Assembly: GCA_036873755.1 (NCBI GenBank)
Contig: JAVTVY010019538.1
Coordinates: 1-64,000 of the forward strand
Origin: Hanleya hanleyi
Taxonomy: Eukaryota; Mollusca; Polyplacophora; Lepidopleurida; Hanleyidae
Reading direction: 5' to 3'
Length of the DNA: 64,000 nt
The position numbers and the translations under genes were made by a program. This document shows positions 1-11,529 of this stretch, piece by piece. Numbering within the stretch: position 1 is the first letter of the stretch; each line of letters starts with the position of its first letter. The notes beneath the pieces were generated by a model. The model made no database searches, was not told the origin of the DNA, and worked only from the letters and a program-made list of their open reading frames with translations.

Positions 1-874
1 ACAAGGGCGCACGGTATACTTGTATAACCTGCACACGATCATTTAATCGGGAAGATGCTTTACGGCGCCACGAACGCTTAATCCACGAGGGCGCGACGGA
101 ACAACGTAATGAATGTGGTCAACTCTTCAAACGGTTCAATCAGTTAAGACGGCATCAGCGTTTGATTCATGGTCCGTCACCACGGCATGGTCGACCACTT
201 TCCACTGAAGAGGATCCCAGGAAGGTCAGTCCCACTGAAGAGGATCCCAGGGAGATGAAACGTACGGAGACACCACCCACCCAACACTTGCCGAGCACCG
301 AGCCCATGTCCAGTTTGCTTGTGTCTACAGTCGAAGAGGGCCTAGATATCCAGCCGGACACCGGTGATACTGTTCCGCATACGCCTGACGACAGCGAGCA
401 TTTCCAGGAAGATCCAGTGGATGACCCCAGTGAACTCTTACCGGACGCCCATCCATTAAGTGACATCTACAGGGACCATTGGTTCATGATCCGACGATGT
501 TTCCACCGTTATCGCCTGCTACTAGACATCTACAATTTCCGGTTAGAAGCCCTGTCTCGGCTCTTCAAGTACGTGAAAGCCATCTTCAACGATCAAACTA
601 CGGCCTTGAAGTTGAATCTGGCGTTTGGTTATGTGCTGCAGCATAAGGAGACAGACCAAGTCCGATACTTTTACCCGAGCAGTAACATCCGGGTATTTGA
701 CCAACCGTTTACCATCACGGATAGGGCCTCGCTAGAGCCCGTGCTGGACCAAGTGGACCAATTGGATGTATTGGAGTGGGCCCAACAATAACGCCCCAAC
801 ACCGAATGGGTCTTAGAGAGGGTGACCAATGTCACGTTTTTCGTTACCAAGGTGACCGACCACCCCATCGGATG
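1..874 (+). pseudogene. C2H2 zinc-finger protein with PolB-N-like domain, broken (E0)
   Basis: The reading frame is open from the window edge and is homologous to the intact gene at 13323-14246. It shows one complete finger (C-x2-C-x12-H-x4-H). In the next finger the first cysteine is replaced by arginine (CGT where the E1 copy has TGT). After a Pro/Glu-rich linker comes the conserved C-terminal domain, roughly codons 150-280, ending near VTNVTF. A TAA at 789-791 interrupts the domain; the same frame then stays open to TGA at 872-874, which is where the family normally stops. It is a decayed copy. The domain resembles, from memory, the N-terminal region of invertebrate Polinton polymerase proteins; that link is inference. 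Confidence 0.8.
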
Positions 875-908
875 AATGTATTCACCCATGCACCGATAGA
901 TACTCAGA

Positions 909-974
909 ATGCGCAAACAAATATTTGAGGATATGTTGCCTCAACGGTATCCTGGCCTGCCCGACGACGATTAG
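909..974 (+). pseudogene. 3' tail of C2H2/helical Polinton gene (E0)
   Basis: The 21 codons starting at MRKQ and ending in PDDD-stop match the C-terminus of the gene at 43719-44331 in element E3 (MRKQLFQDMLPN...DDD). The rest of that gene is missing, so a deletion has joined the end of the zinc-finger gene to this tail. The sequence after the stop also matches E3. Confidence 0.7.
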
Positions 975-1135
975 AACAAACGGATCAGAGCGAACATGGC
1001 CGAAGATGGAACTTTCTGAAATGGGGACTTCTGGTTGGACAAGAGCAGCCGAGAATACATCTAACGGGCAAGAACGAATATGACAGATGCAGCGCCAAAT
1101 GGCGACCTCTGATTGGACAAGAGGCTACTTGTATT

Positions 1136-1195
1136 GTAAACATACCCAACGCAGCTCACCCAGCTTGGGGTTGATGTGCTGGAGGGGATAATAAA
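1136..1195 (+). promoter_or_regulatory. Conserved 3' stem-loop plus AATAAA (copy 1)
   Basis: GTAAACATACCC, a C-rich loop, the descending arm GCTTGGGG, then a GGAGGGG box run into AATAAA at 1190-1195. The same arrangement occurs at seven other transcript ends in this window. The right arm is less perfect here than elsewhere. Confidence 0.65.
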
Positions 1196-1259
1196 ATGAT
1201 TGGCCTGTCATCCTTGTTGTTGTTGTTGTTCTCTCACCGGTCTTCATCATGGGCGTTAA

Positions 1260-2028
1260 CCCTACCTGGCCTGGGCGGGGAGCGAAATCGCCGCCCTACC
1301 AAACTTTCTGCGCTATCTCCGGAACGACAAAAAATAGAGAGCTGAAACTTCGTGACTTTATAGTTTATCATATTGGGGTCATTTTGAGCCTATTCGCATG
1401 ACCTACGAGGAAAGGATCATGGGTCAATTCAAGATGGCGGTCATATGGGGTCCCAGAAAAGTGATGTTTTTATTTCTTCGAAATTTCTGCTTTTCTGCGA
1501 TGAAGAGTGGGCAAAAACTATTTCATTTCACATCACATTAATATTTACTAATGTATGAAGCTGTTTTTGCGAAGAAATTGCATAAATAAAAAATTCGAAA
1601 AATCTGACCGAAAAATCAACCAAAAACACCGTTTTTGAAAATGACGTCACTGTGACGTCATCAAAGCGACCATCTTGGATTTTTTTACATTTTCTGGTAG
1701 AGCTTGACCCAAGGGTATAGTGTGGTAAGATTAACATTAATATTTACTAATTTATCAAGCTGTTTTTGCGAAGAAATTGCATAAATTTTTTTTTCGAAAA
1801 ATCTGACCGAAAAATCGACCAAAACGCCGTTTTTGAAATGACGTCATTGTGACGTCATCAAAGCGGCCATCTTGGATTTTTTACATTTTCTGGTAGAGCT
1901 TGACCCAAGGGTATAGTGTGGTAAGTTTCAGCCCCCTAGCTCAAGGGGTATGACAAATAATTAGGGGGTCCATTTCGGCCCCCCATCCCAGGCCATGACA
2001 GGTCCCAAAAAGCCCAGGCCAGATAGGA
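1260..2028. mobile_element. piggyBac-like MITE with TTAA duplication
   Basis: The insert is flanked by TTAA at 1256-1259 and TTAA at 2029-2032. Its ends are inverted repeats: CCCTACCTGGCCTGGGC on the left and the complement of TCCTATCTGGCCTGGGC on the right. TTAA duplication with CCC-type ends is the piggyBac signature. No transposase frame is present, so it is non-autonomous. Two internal copies of a roughly 200-bp unit (about 1530-1720 and 1735-1925) each carry a TGACGTCA-like motif and a CATCTTGGA motif. The E0 sequence on the two sides is contiguous when compared with E3, which confirms the insertion. Confidence 0.75.
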
Positions 2029-2189
2029 TTAAGGCGCAACGACAGGCGTTGTCGGGTGTCATCACATTTCGATGAATTAGTGTCAATTTCATGGACTATC
2101 TATAAAATCAGAGCTTCAGGGCTAATTTACCAGGGCGTTGAAGCGTTAAGGTTGGCGTTGCCAGGCGTTGGTACAAGGTGACGCCTCAC

Positions 2190-2990
2190 GCTTTCCTACA
2201 CACCCCAAAATGTCCGCTTTCGCTAATACTTCTACTGATGACGTCACCAATGACGTCACAGATGACGCGGACATGCCTCAAAAGGTGGTCTACATACCGA
2301 GAGCTATAAAATGACACCCCACACGACGCATTCGGACGAAGGATGGTCCCTCTCTACCCCAAACACCTTCTTTCACACCCCCAAAATGCCCGCTTTCGCT
2401 ACTACGTCTACTGATGACGTCACCAATGACGTCACAGGTGACGTGGACATGCCTCAAGTCGGGGTCTACATCCCGAGAACTACAAAATGACACCCCACAC
2501 GACGCATTCGGACCAAGGATGGTCCCTCTCTACCCCAAACACACCCCCACGCACCCCCAAAATGACCACTTTACTTACTACACCCAACTGCGCATGCGCA
2601 GATTGATGAGACTTGCTATAAAAAGCACGCCATTCTGACTCCATCCCACAAAAGCTTCACTTTGACACCTCCCACGACCCTTTTGGACCAATAGTGGTCC
2701 ATTTCTACCACAAACACACCCTCACGCACCCCCAGAATGTCTGCTTTCTTTACTACCTCCAGATTGCGCATGCGCACAATAACGAAAACGGACGATACGT
2801 TAGTCCAGTCGGATGCTCCTCCACGAGGGTTTCAAAATAAGACCTCATACGACACCATCGGACCACTAGGGGCTCACCTAGACCCCAAAACGTCCACCCA
2901 TCACTATTTACCCACTACGCATGCACGCAATGACTTTTTCAAAAAATTCCACCGCTCAGCTTCGGGACCCCGCCCATCGTGTTGTACGTG
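2190..2990. repeat. E0 terminal-repeat tandem units with CRE-like motifs
   Basis: Diverged tandem units of about 160-180 bp share a core reading CACGACGCATTCGGAC, then GATGGTCCCTCTCTACCCC. Early units contain paired TGACGTCA-type palindromes (about 2238-2262 and 2412-2440). Later units contain GCGCATGCGC palindromes (about 2590 and 2766). The array is the inverse of the one at 11530-12620 in E4, so the two elements share terminal-repeat modules. Confidence 0.75.
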
Positions 2991-3129
2991 ACGAGACGTG
3001 AAAAACAAGATCCCACAACCCATATCGCAATGTCCAGGAGTAAATTTCCCAGTATGGGCCTATCCACTGATGACGAAAGAAGGTCAAGTTAACTCTATCC
3101 GTCCTTTACATACTACTTATGTCTTCACG

Positions 3130-3650
3130 TTGTGCACGTTTAAGCGCAGTCTCTATACACAATTAGGCGCATTTCCACAGTTAGACGCAAATTTTCTACA
3201 CGATTAGGCGCAACGCATAATTAGGCGCAAAATGATTTCCACGAATAAGCGCGTTTCCACGATTAGGCGCATATTTCTCACACGAATAGGCGCATTTCCA
3301 CAATCAGGAGCAAATCTCCTACACGAATAGGCGCAGTTCCACAATTAGGAGCATTTTTTTCTACACGATTAGGCGCAACGCAGAATTATGCGCAAGATGG
3401 TTCAAATGATTAGGAGCAGTTACATGATTAGACGCAGCCTCCTTACACGATTAGGCGCATTTACACAAATAGGCGCAAATTCCGTACACGATTAGGTGCA
3501 GTTCCACAATTAAGCGCAAATTTCGTACACGATTAGGCGCAGTTCCACCATTAAGCACAAATTTCCTACACGGTTAGGCGCAACACGTTATTAGGCGCAA
3601 TTTTTTTACACGATTTGGCGCTGACACGATTAGGCGCAAATACACGATTG
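3130..3650. repeat. GATTAGGCGCA minisatellite
   Basis: Short variable units built on ACACGATTAGGCGCA are repeated more than twenty times with many single-base changes. The array sits just outside the proposed right end of E0. No coding potential. Confidence 0.8.
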
Positions 3651-5680
3651 TACAAGATACCTTTTCTGGTCTGATTTGAAAATCCAATATGGCCACCAGG
3701 CAGCCATCTTGGATTTCCCCATGAAATTTTGTTATCGCGATTTCTCAGGAACTACTACACGGATCGTTCTCAGATTTGGTACACAGGTTCTCCTTGGGGC
3801 CTAGTTGTGCAAGCTACTTTTTCTGCTTAGATTCGAAAATCCAATATGGCCACCAGACGGCCATCTTGGATTTCCCTATGAAACTTTGTTATCGCGATTT
3901 CCCAGGAACTACTGCACGGATCTTTCTCAAATTTGGTACACAGGGCCTAGTTGTGCAAGATACCCTTTCTGGTTCGATTCGAAAATCCAATATGGCCACC
4001 AGACGGCCATCTTGGATTTCCCTATGAAACTTTGTTATCGCGATTTCTCAGAACTACTGAATGGATCTTTGTCAAATTTGGTACACAGGTTCCCCTTGGG
4101 GTCTAGTTGTGCAAGATACCTTTTCTGATCCGATTCGCAAATCCAATATGGCCAACAGGCAGCCATCTTGGATTTTCCCATGAACCTTTGTTATCGCGAT
4201 TTCTCAGGAACTACTGCATAGATGTTTCTCAAATTTGGTACACAGGTTCCCCTTGGGGTCTAGTTGTGCAAATCCAATATGGCCACCAGGCAGCCATCTT
4301 GGATTTCCCTATGAAACTGTTTTATCGCGATTTCTCAGGAACTACTGCATGGATCTTTCTCAAATTTGGTACACAGGTTCCCCTTGGGGTCTAGTTGTGC
4401 AAAACACCTTTTCTGGTTCGATTCGAAAATCCAGTATGGCCACCAGACGGCCATCTTGGATTTCCCTATGAAACTTTGTCATCGGGATTTCTCAGGAACT
4501 ACTACATAGATCTTTGTCAAATTTGGTACACAGGTTTCTCTTGGGGTCTAGTTGTACAAGATACCTTTTCTGGCCCGATTCGCAAATACAATATGACCAC
4601 CGGGCAGCCATCTTGTATTTCTCCATGAAACTTTGTTATCGCGATTTCTCAGGAACTACTACATAGATCTTTGTCAAATTTGGTACACGGGTTCCACTTG
4701 GGGTCTAAATGTACAAGATACCTTTTCTGGTCTGATCCGAAAATCCAATATGGCCACCAGGTGGCCATCTTGGATTTCCCCTTGATAATTTGTTATCGTG
4801 ATTTCTCAGGAAGTACTGCATGGATCTTACTCAAATTTGGTACACAGGTTCCCCTTGGGGTCTAGCTGTGCAGGATACCTTTTCCGGTCCGATTCGAAAA
4901 TCCAATATGGCCACCAGACGGCCATCTTGTATTTCCCTATGAAACTTTGTTATCGGGATTTCTCAGGAACTACTACATAGATCTTTGTCATATTTAGTAC
5001 ACAGGTTTCCCTTGGGGTCTAGTTGTACAAGATACCTTTTTTGGTCCGATTCGCAAATCCAATATGACCACCAGGCAGCCATCTTGTATTTCCCCATGAA
5101 ACTTTGTTTTCGCGATTTCTCAGGAACTACTACATAGATCTTTGTCAAATTTGGTGCACAGGTTTCCCTTGGGGTCTAGTTGTACAAGATACCTTTTCTG
5201 GTCTGATTTGAAAATCCAATATGGCCACCAGGTGGCCATCTTTAATTTCCCCATGAAATTTTGTTATCGTGAATTCTCAGGAAATTACTGCATCGATCTT
5301 TCTCAAATTTGGTACACAGGTTCCCACGGGGTCCAGTTGTGCAAGATACCTTTTTTGGTCCGTTTTGAATATCCGATATGGCCGCATCTTGAATTTTCCC
5401 ATAAAACTTTGTTATCGTGAAATCTCAGGAAATTACTGCATGGATCTGTCTCAAATTTGGTACACAGGTTCCCCTTGTGGTCTAGTTGTGCAAGATAGCT
5501 TTTTTGGTGCGATTCCAAAATCCAATATGGCCGCAAAGTGGCCATCTTTAATTTCCCCTTGAAACATTGTTAATTTTATCGTGAATTCTCAGGAACTACT
5601 TCATATATCTTTCTGAAATTTGGTACAAATTTTGTGCAAGATACCTTTTTTGGTCCGATTCGAAAATCCAAGTTCCGCTT
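3650..5680. repeat. About 156-bp satellite array
   Basis: About thirteen head-to-tail units with starts roughly 140-160 bp apart. Each contains AAAATCCAATATGGCCACC, GGCCATCTTGGATTTCC, TTGTTATCGCGATTTCTCAGG and GGTACACAGGTTCC. Some units are shortened. The array opens several long frames on both strands, but they only translate the repeat. Each unit carries a CCATCTTGG motif, the inverse of a YY1-like AAGATGG core. Confidence 0.9.
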
Positions 5681-7330
5681 CAAATTAATACAGTATTCCC
5701 GTGTTGTGACGTTGCATCACAAGAGTCGGTGGATCAAATGGTTGAGGCATATTCTATATATTAAGAGTAGAGAATATCCATACCTTCACCTTCTATATCA
5801 AGGAGTTCGAACGATTCCGAATTCAAATGTACTTCTTAAATTTTAAATCAGTTTACTTTAGTCCATGCCATTGCAAGTGAACTGCCCCACCGTTTCGTCT
5901 GCCGACGGGTTGGCTACACGAAGGGATGTCACTCTTGTGACGCAACGTCACAACTTGACAACTGTAGACTACTGCGTGTTTCGATCCAAGGGAGATCATT
6001 AGGATTCAGTCCATTTCAAAGTTTCAACATTACTGCACGGACCGGATCTCTTCATTATTATGTTGTGTACAGTCTTACTATTTTCGAGCATGGTATCTTA
6101 AAAGAGATATCTCAAACTACTCCAGTAAACGGAACTGAATTAGCCTTCGTTCCTAATTATAAAATCTTAGGTATGTTTCATAGCTCATGCCAAAGTGTCA
6201 AAGAGATTTGTCTTCGCTTCCAGTACCCAATGCTGACACGTGCAAAAAAAATACTACAAAACGAAGACGAAGGATCCTCCGGATATTCAATGTCGGACTA
6301 GCTTTGTTCATTTCACTTGTACTATAAGAACCGACATTAAGTACAGTTTCTTGAAATCTTGAAACTCCTGAAACTTATAAAGATAATATCTTGGTGTTTT
6401 CCAGTGTCCCTTTTTCGCTCAAATTCGAAATTCTGCAAACAAAATTACAAATGAATCGTTTATTCTTAGTAACAATGGACAAAAAGATCCTCTTGTCATT
6501 AGCTTACAATTATCGGGCAATTGTGGGCGCCAAGATCCTTCAGGATCTCTCGTTTTATTGTTATATACCTAAGAATGTTGTTAAATCCACCCAAATAATA
6601 ATGGGTGAGTGAGTGAATAGGGTTTTACGTCGCTTTCAAATAATAGAACCAAAGCACAATTACAAAATGTGGTACAATATGTCACAAACCTTTGACTTAC
6701 TAACAAACGGCGACTTAAATGATGCTAAATGTTCATAAACAGCCCAATTAAGGCCGGATACAACTGCCCGACAAGCATGACAAGCGAGACCAAATTTATA
6801 GAAGTCTGTAATTAGCTTTCTTACAAGCTTATATTATACATGACCGTATTAGAGCAGGATATATAGCGAATGACCCTAACAGTCTTCCACAAATTTGATC
6901 TCACTTGTCAAGGAAAACTTGCTCTTGTGTACCAGGCCTTAGAGTCCAATTTAGTGCGCTTTCTTCCTAGAACTCTTACCAGTTCCTTTATCTCGTGTTC
7001 AGTTCAGTCCTGTTGTCCATTCCGTTTGAAATTCACACGTTTCACACACCACAAAGCAGTCCTGAGATCCGGTTCCGCTTTCTAATAAGTCTGATGAAAC
7101 GAATTCCAGTGGCGATCGACATCCAAGTCCAATTCAAGTAACTACCAAGGAACATTAGTCCAAGCAGACAAAACTTCAAATAATATAATATTCATATGTA
7201 AATATTACTATTACCAGGTGATGGTTAAGGAATTGAGTGTAAGCATACCATCATCAAATACGTCTACTTACTTTAAAGCTGCATTTACTCTGGAAGATTT
7301 ATTTAACAATCACAAAAGGTTTCTCGAGGT
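5681..7330. other. Intergenic, no gene recognised
   Basis: AT-rich sequence with only short frames (78 residues or fewer) that resemble no family I know and have no clear start context. I see no repeat array or transposon end. Confidence 0.6.
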
Positions 7331-8340
7331 ATTTTTCTTCCAACCAATCATAAAGACATGCCAAAAATATACTGGACTCCCAAAATGCATAAATCACCAT
7401 ACAAAGCTAGATTAATAGCTGGTTCTAGAAGCTGCACCACCAAGCTTCTTTCAACTCTGTTGACGAGGGCCCTTCAGGAGGTAGAAACATTTTAGGTAAG
7501 GTATTGCGCCAGTATTTCTAAAAACTCTGGCGTTGAATGTATGTCTTATGGAATAACTTCATGCTAAAGGTAACATACCGTACAAACATGTATCCACATG
7601 GGATTTCTCGACTCTCTATACTACAATCCTTCATCAGGACCTTATTGACCGTCTAAGGTTATTAATAGTATCTGTGTTCAAGAAAACTGATCACCGATAT
7701 ATTAATGTCAGAAGCCATAAAGCATTCTTTAGCTCTACTACATACAAGGGATATCATTCATGGGATATTTCTTTGTTTATAGAGTTACTTGAATTTCTCA
7801 TTAATAATATCTACATGTAGGTGAAATTTGGCAACACATTATATCAACAGTATATAGGTATTCCAATGGATACTAATTATGACTATATGCAGGCGCTTTC
7901 AAAAACCAATAAATTCAAAACCCGTTCATTCTCATTCACCATAGACGACCTTCGCGCTGTGAATAATCGCTATATAAATGACGCAGTGAAGGATATATAT
8001 CCACCATAACTGGATTTAAAAGACACTAGAGATAGTCCTAAAGGCACATCATATTTAGACTTATATTTCTATATGTTCATAAAGTTAGACGGCGGTTCGC
8101 TGTTCGCAGTTCGTTATTCGAGGGTACCAGCAATTATTTCATCGTAAACTATCCCTTACCAGCAATATTCTAGTGGGATCTGCATATGGCGTATACATAT
8201 CTCGCCTGGTAGCATTTGCTAGATCCTGTGTTAAATGTGACGATTTTAATCAACGTCACAAAATATTATTGCAGAAAGTTATAAAACAGGGCTACACCAC
8301 TAAGCGCCTTCACTCATAGTTCCTCAAAGGATATGTAAGG
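7330..8340 (+). pseudogene. Decayed reverse transcriptase (Penelope-like or related)
   Basis: Scattered blocks in different frames read like one reverse transcriptase. A PKIYWTPKMHKSPYKARLIA block lies near 7360, followed by SRSCTT. A YQQYIGIPM block near 7850 stands where the family has GIPMGTN. A DDLRAVNNRYINDAVKDIYP block lies near 7945-8009, and a GVYISRLVAFARSC block near 8190. Stops and frame changes separate them and the catalytic YxDD region is not visible. The family assignment rests on remembered motifs of GIPMGTN-type retroelement polymerases; whether it is truly Penelope-like is uncertain. Confidence 0.6.
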
Positions 8341-8549
8341 ACAATACGGCAATAACTCTCTTGTGTGTGATGGTAATCAAGCTGGATTTTTTTTCAATCC
8401 AAAACCTGCCAAATCAGATTTTTCTAGAAGTTTACATACGGAAATATCAGCCTCGAAAAAATTTCGGAGCTCCGTTCTATAAAAATGGAGATATGACTGA
8501 TCAAAATGTGCTCCGCAGCCTCATTTGTTATTTTTGAGGCATTTACGGT

Positions 8550-8692
8550 GAGAAATTTCTCTTATAACAATAATATGACACCTCAAACCAAAATAATTTT
8601 GTCACACATAATATTAGGAAGTTTGTTCATTGTTAAGAACCACGAGTGGTTTTGGTTTGAGGTGTCATATTTTTGCTACAGGAGAAAACCCT
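8550..8692. mobile_element. Short hairpin MITE (ATGACACCT family), copy 1
   Basis: ATGACACCTCAAACCAAAA at 8575-8593 is inverted as TTTTGGTTTGAGGTGTCAT at 8650-8668, and the similarity extends outward into TTTCTC and GAGAAAA. The centre is about 55 bp. A diverged copy lies at 14436-14572. Confidence 0.65.
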
Positions 8693-8769
8693 TCATGCAA
8701 ATGCTAAAAAAATACCAAAATAAGCCTTCTGTCTACTTCCGCTTATCTCGGGGCTAGGGGCCATACGAA

Positions 8770-8970
8770 CCCATGTACTTCAATATCCTCATGGTGTTGA
8801 CCGCTTCACCCTTGCAGGAAACTAGCCTATGTTTATACTATAATTGTCTTTTTGAATTTGGTGCTAATGGTGTTATATGGAATATGTCTTTGGATTATGG
8901 ATACGGATATTCTTTAATTGACAACGGCTGAATAATGAGTGATGGACCAGACGCTTGTAATGGAAATTTT
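8770..8970 (+). repeat. Dispersed repeat, inverted partner at 38455-38655
   Basis: Blocks such as GACCGCTTC...TTGCAGGAAAC, TTTGGTGCTAATG and GACCAGACGCTTGTAA reappear in inverse orientation at 38.45-38.65 kb next to the fossil element E5. No coding potential; origin unknown. Confidence 0.6.
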
Positions 8971-9893
8971 TCTCAACGATGTCGACGTTACAGTGAAAAT
9001 ACACAAGTCTCCAAAGCGGGAACTTTAACCACTACCTCTGTGCCCCAATGACTATTAATTCCACTCAAGCGCTTTTGTGTGAAAACACAGTCCAAAAGTT
9101 TCTCAACCAGTTTCTGGATCTTGCACAATGAAATGGCTATAACCTCTCTCAATATTACAGACTCTCGCTTGTTCATACAGTTCAAATCACAGGTCGGAAA
9201 CTCCTAAACGGATATCACATTGTTACATAACTGTCCGTTTGCAAGCTGAAGAATTATCTATTTTGAGCAGCCAACACTCCTAGATATATATACTTCACAT
9301 ATAACCTTCCACAAAATGATGTCGTACATAGTACGATGTATGATGTAAAAACTTCCCGGAACATTCTCCACAGTCCATACAATAATTTTTTTTCCTGTAT
9401 CATTTCTAAAAAGTTCTCTATATTTCTATGCCAATATAGAATAAAGACATGTACAGAATAATGTCACTCTCCGGAACCTCCCAACAGACGTGGAGTGTTT
9501 ACAATTACTGCTGCTCTGGTGCCAGAAGAAAATTAACCATGTACTGTATATACACAACATAACAAAATAAATTACATCTGAGAAATTAAAGGAGGGCTAG
9601 AGTACAATAACGTAACATTATGACGTTGTCACCACGCGACTCTGTAGGCATGAAATAAACACCATCGTCAGTATTTCCAACGTTCGATTTGATGTTGTGA
9701 TGCCTCTCTAACATTGGCTCGTGCGGGTGACCAAACATTGGCGTGGGGATTTCCCCGAGATATTTGTGAAAGGGAGCATTTCATTATAAAATTGTTATAT
9801 TATGGTTGAATATACCACAAATAGGATGAATCCACACGAACATAGTTTGTTCAAGGCTTATAATACTATTAAAATTATGCCTGTAGTTTACGA
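8971..9893. other. Intergenic, no gene recognised
   Basis: AT-rich sequence with no convincing frame, repeat array or RNA gene that I can recognise. Confidence 0.5.
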
Positions 9894-10242
9894 AGTAGTC
9901 CCCTGAGTAGTAGGTAGCAACCCGCTCGACTATTATTTTCCAGGGAAATAACTCTGTTTTGTGGAGGTCACGTGGAGGGGGCGCCACCAGGTCAAGAGAC
10001 CAAAAACTACCTCCAACACAGAAGAGTTCCAATCTAGGGGGAGGTAACTCCGGGTCACTATAGTTCCGGCAAAGGGCCCCTGGGCATGTATTCTTCCGCG
10101 GTGATGCGGTCTGGTGGTGATGCGGTCGCTGGAAAAAGCTTCCGCGGAGAAAAAGTAGTCCCCAGACTTCAAATACGCTGCATGGTCCGATTGGGTCGAG
10201 TGAGGTATCAAAGTGAAGCATTCGTGAAGGGGCATCCAGTCA

Positions 10243-10660
10243 TGGGTGGGTGTATGTAAAATTAGGATTTTTTCCCGAAACTATAAAAAGTGGAATACGG
10301 ACTTTACCCCTAAACTAGGGGAAAACCCCTATCAACCCTAGCCAAAAGGGCTAATATCGATCCCCGGGCTTATCGGGACCTGCATATCAAGTCAATGGGG
10401 TGGGTGCATGTAAAATTAGGATTTTTTCCCGAAACTATAAAAAGCGGAATACGGACTTTACCCCTAAAATAGGGGAAAACCCCTATCAACCCTAGCCAAA
10501 AGGGCTAATATCGGTCCCTGGGCCTATCGGGGCCTGCCTATCAAGTCAATGGGGTGGGTGCATGTAAAATTAGGATTTTTTCCCGAAACTATAAAAAGCG
10601 GAATACGGACTTTACTCCTACAATATGGGTCTGTGTTATACAATATAAGGGAAAATGCCT
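10243..10660. repeat. 153-bp tandem units in the E4 terminal repeat
   Basis: Three units start near 10243, 10396 and 10549, an exact 153-bp spacing. Each begins GGGTGGGTG(T/C)ATGTAAAATT and contains CCCGAAACTATAAAAAG and, in the first two units, a pair of AGGGGAAAACCCCT hairpins. The sequence is unrelated to the 153-bp units of E2, but the length is the same. Confidence 0.85.
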
Positions 10661-11520
10661 GTATGGGGTATGGGGATGGTCAATTTTTTTCGTGGGCTTT
10701 ACTATGGCTTGTGGGGTCTCGTTTTTCTCGTCTCGCCAAGAAAATGACAATGGGAAGGGTCCCGGAGCGAATCGGTGAAATTTTTGGGAAAAGTCACCGA
10801 GGTCTGTATATAGGCTCATACTGGCTATATGGGGGGAGGGGTGGTCAAATTTTTTTGTGGGCTTTACTATGGGTTGTGGGGTCTCGTTTTTCTCGTCTCG
10901 CCGAGAAAAACACAATGGGAGGGGTCCCGGAGCGAAGCGGTGAAATTTTTGGAAAAAGTCACCGAGGCTGGCTATAGGGGGTATAGGTCCAACCTGGAAA
11001 ATTCACACACGTTCATTGTGATATGGGTTGTTTGGTCTTGTTTTTCACGTCTCGTCATTTAGAACACGATGGGAAGGGTCCCGCAGCGAATCGGTGAAAT
11101 TTTTGGGAAAAGTACCGGCTAGGCCTGTATATAGGCCTATAGGCTGGCTATACGGGGGTATAGGTTCAACCTGGGAAATTCACACACGTTCATTGTGATA
11201 TGGGTTGCTTGGATTTGTTTTTCACGTCTCGTCATTTAGAACACGATGGGAAGGGTCTCGGAGCGCAACGGTGAAATTTTTGGAAAAGTACCATATAGCC
11301 CATATAGTCCCATACTGGCTATATGGGGGTATAGGTTCAACCTGGGAAATTCACATACGTTCATTGTGATATGGGCTGTTTGGATTTGTTTTTCACGTCT
11401 CGTCATTTAGAACACGATGGGAAGGGTCCCGGAGCGAAACGGTGAAATTTTTGGAAAAAGTTCACCGAGGCCTGGGTAGGCCCATAGGCCTATACTGCAT
11501 GGCTATGGGGGTATAGGCCC
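10660..11520. repeat. About 180-bp tandem units in the E4 terminal repeat
   Basis: About five units share GGTCTCGTTTTTCTCGTCTCG or its variant TTTTTCACGTCTCGTCATTT, then GGGAAGGGTCCCGGAGCG and GGTGAAATTTTTGG, followed by a short TATAGGCC-rich stretch. The GGGTCCC and TATA-like palindromes recur in every unit. Non-coding. Confidence 0.8.
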
Positions 11521-11529
11521 ATACGGGGT

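Larger units (their letters stand above)
1..3117. mobile_element. Polinton-like element E0, right part
   Basis: This is the right-hand part of a Polinton/Maverick-type element that enters from outside the window. It holds the end of a zinc-finger gene, the tail of a second element gene, a conserved 3' stem-loop with a poly(A) signal, and tandem terminal-repeat units. The sequence ATACTACT at 3110-3117 is the inverse of the AGTAGTAT start seen in elements E1, E2 and E3, so I place the right end at 3117. The next six bases, TATGTC, would be the target duplication, but the left end is off the window. A MITE interrupts the element at 1260-2028. Confidence 0.65.

Noticed and set aside
3776..5846. 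Many overlapping frames of 60-107 codons with similar peptides on both strands
   Set aside because: They are translations of the 156-bp satellite; frames end wherever a unit is shortened, and there is no start context or family.
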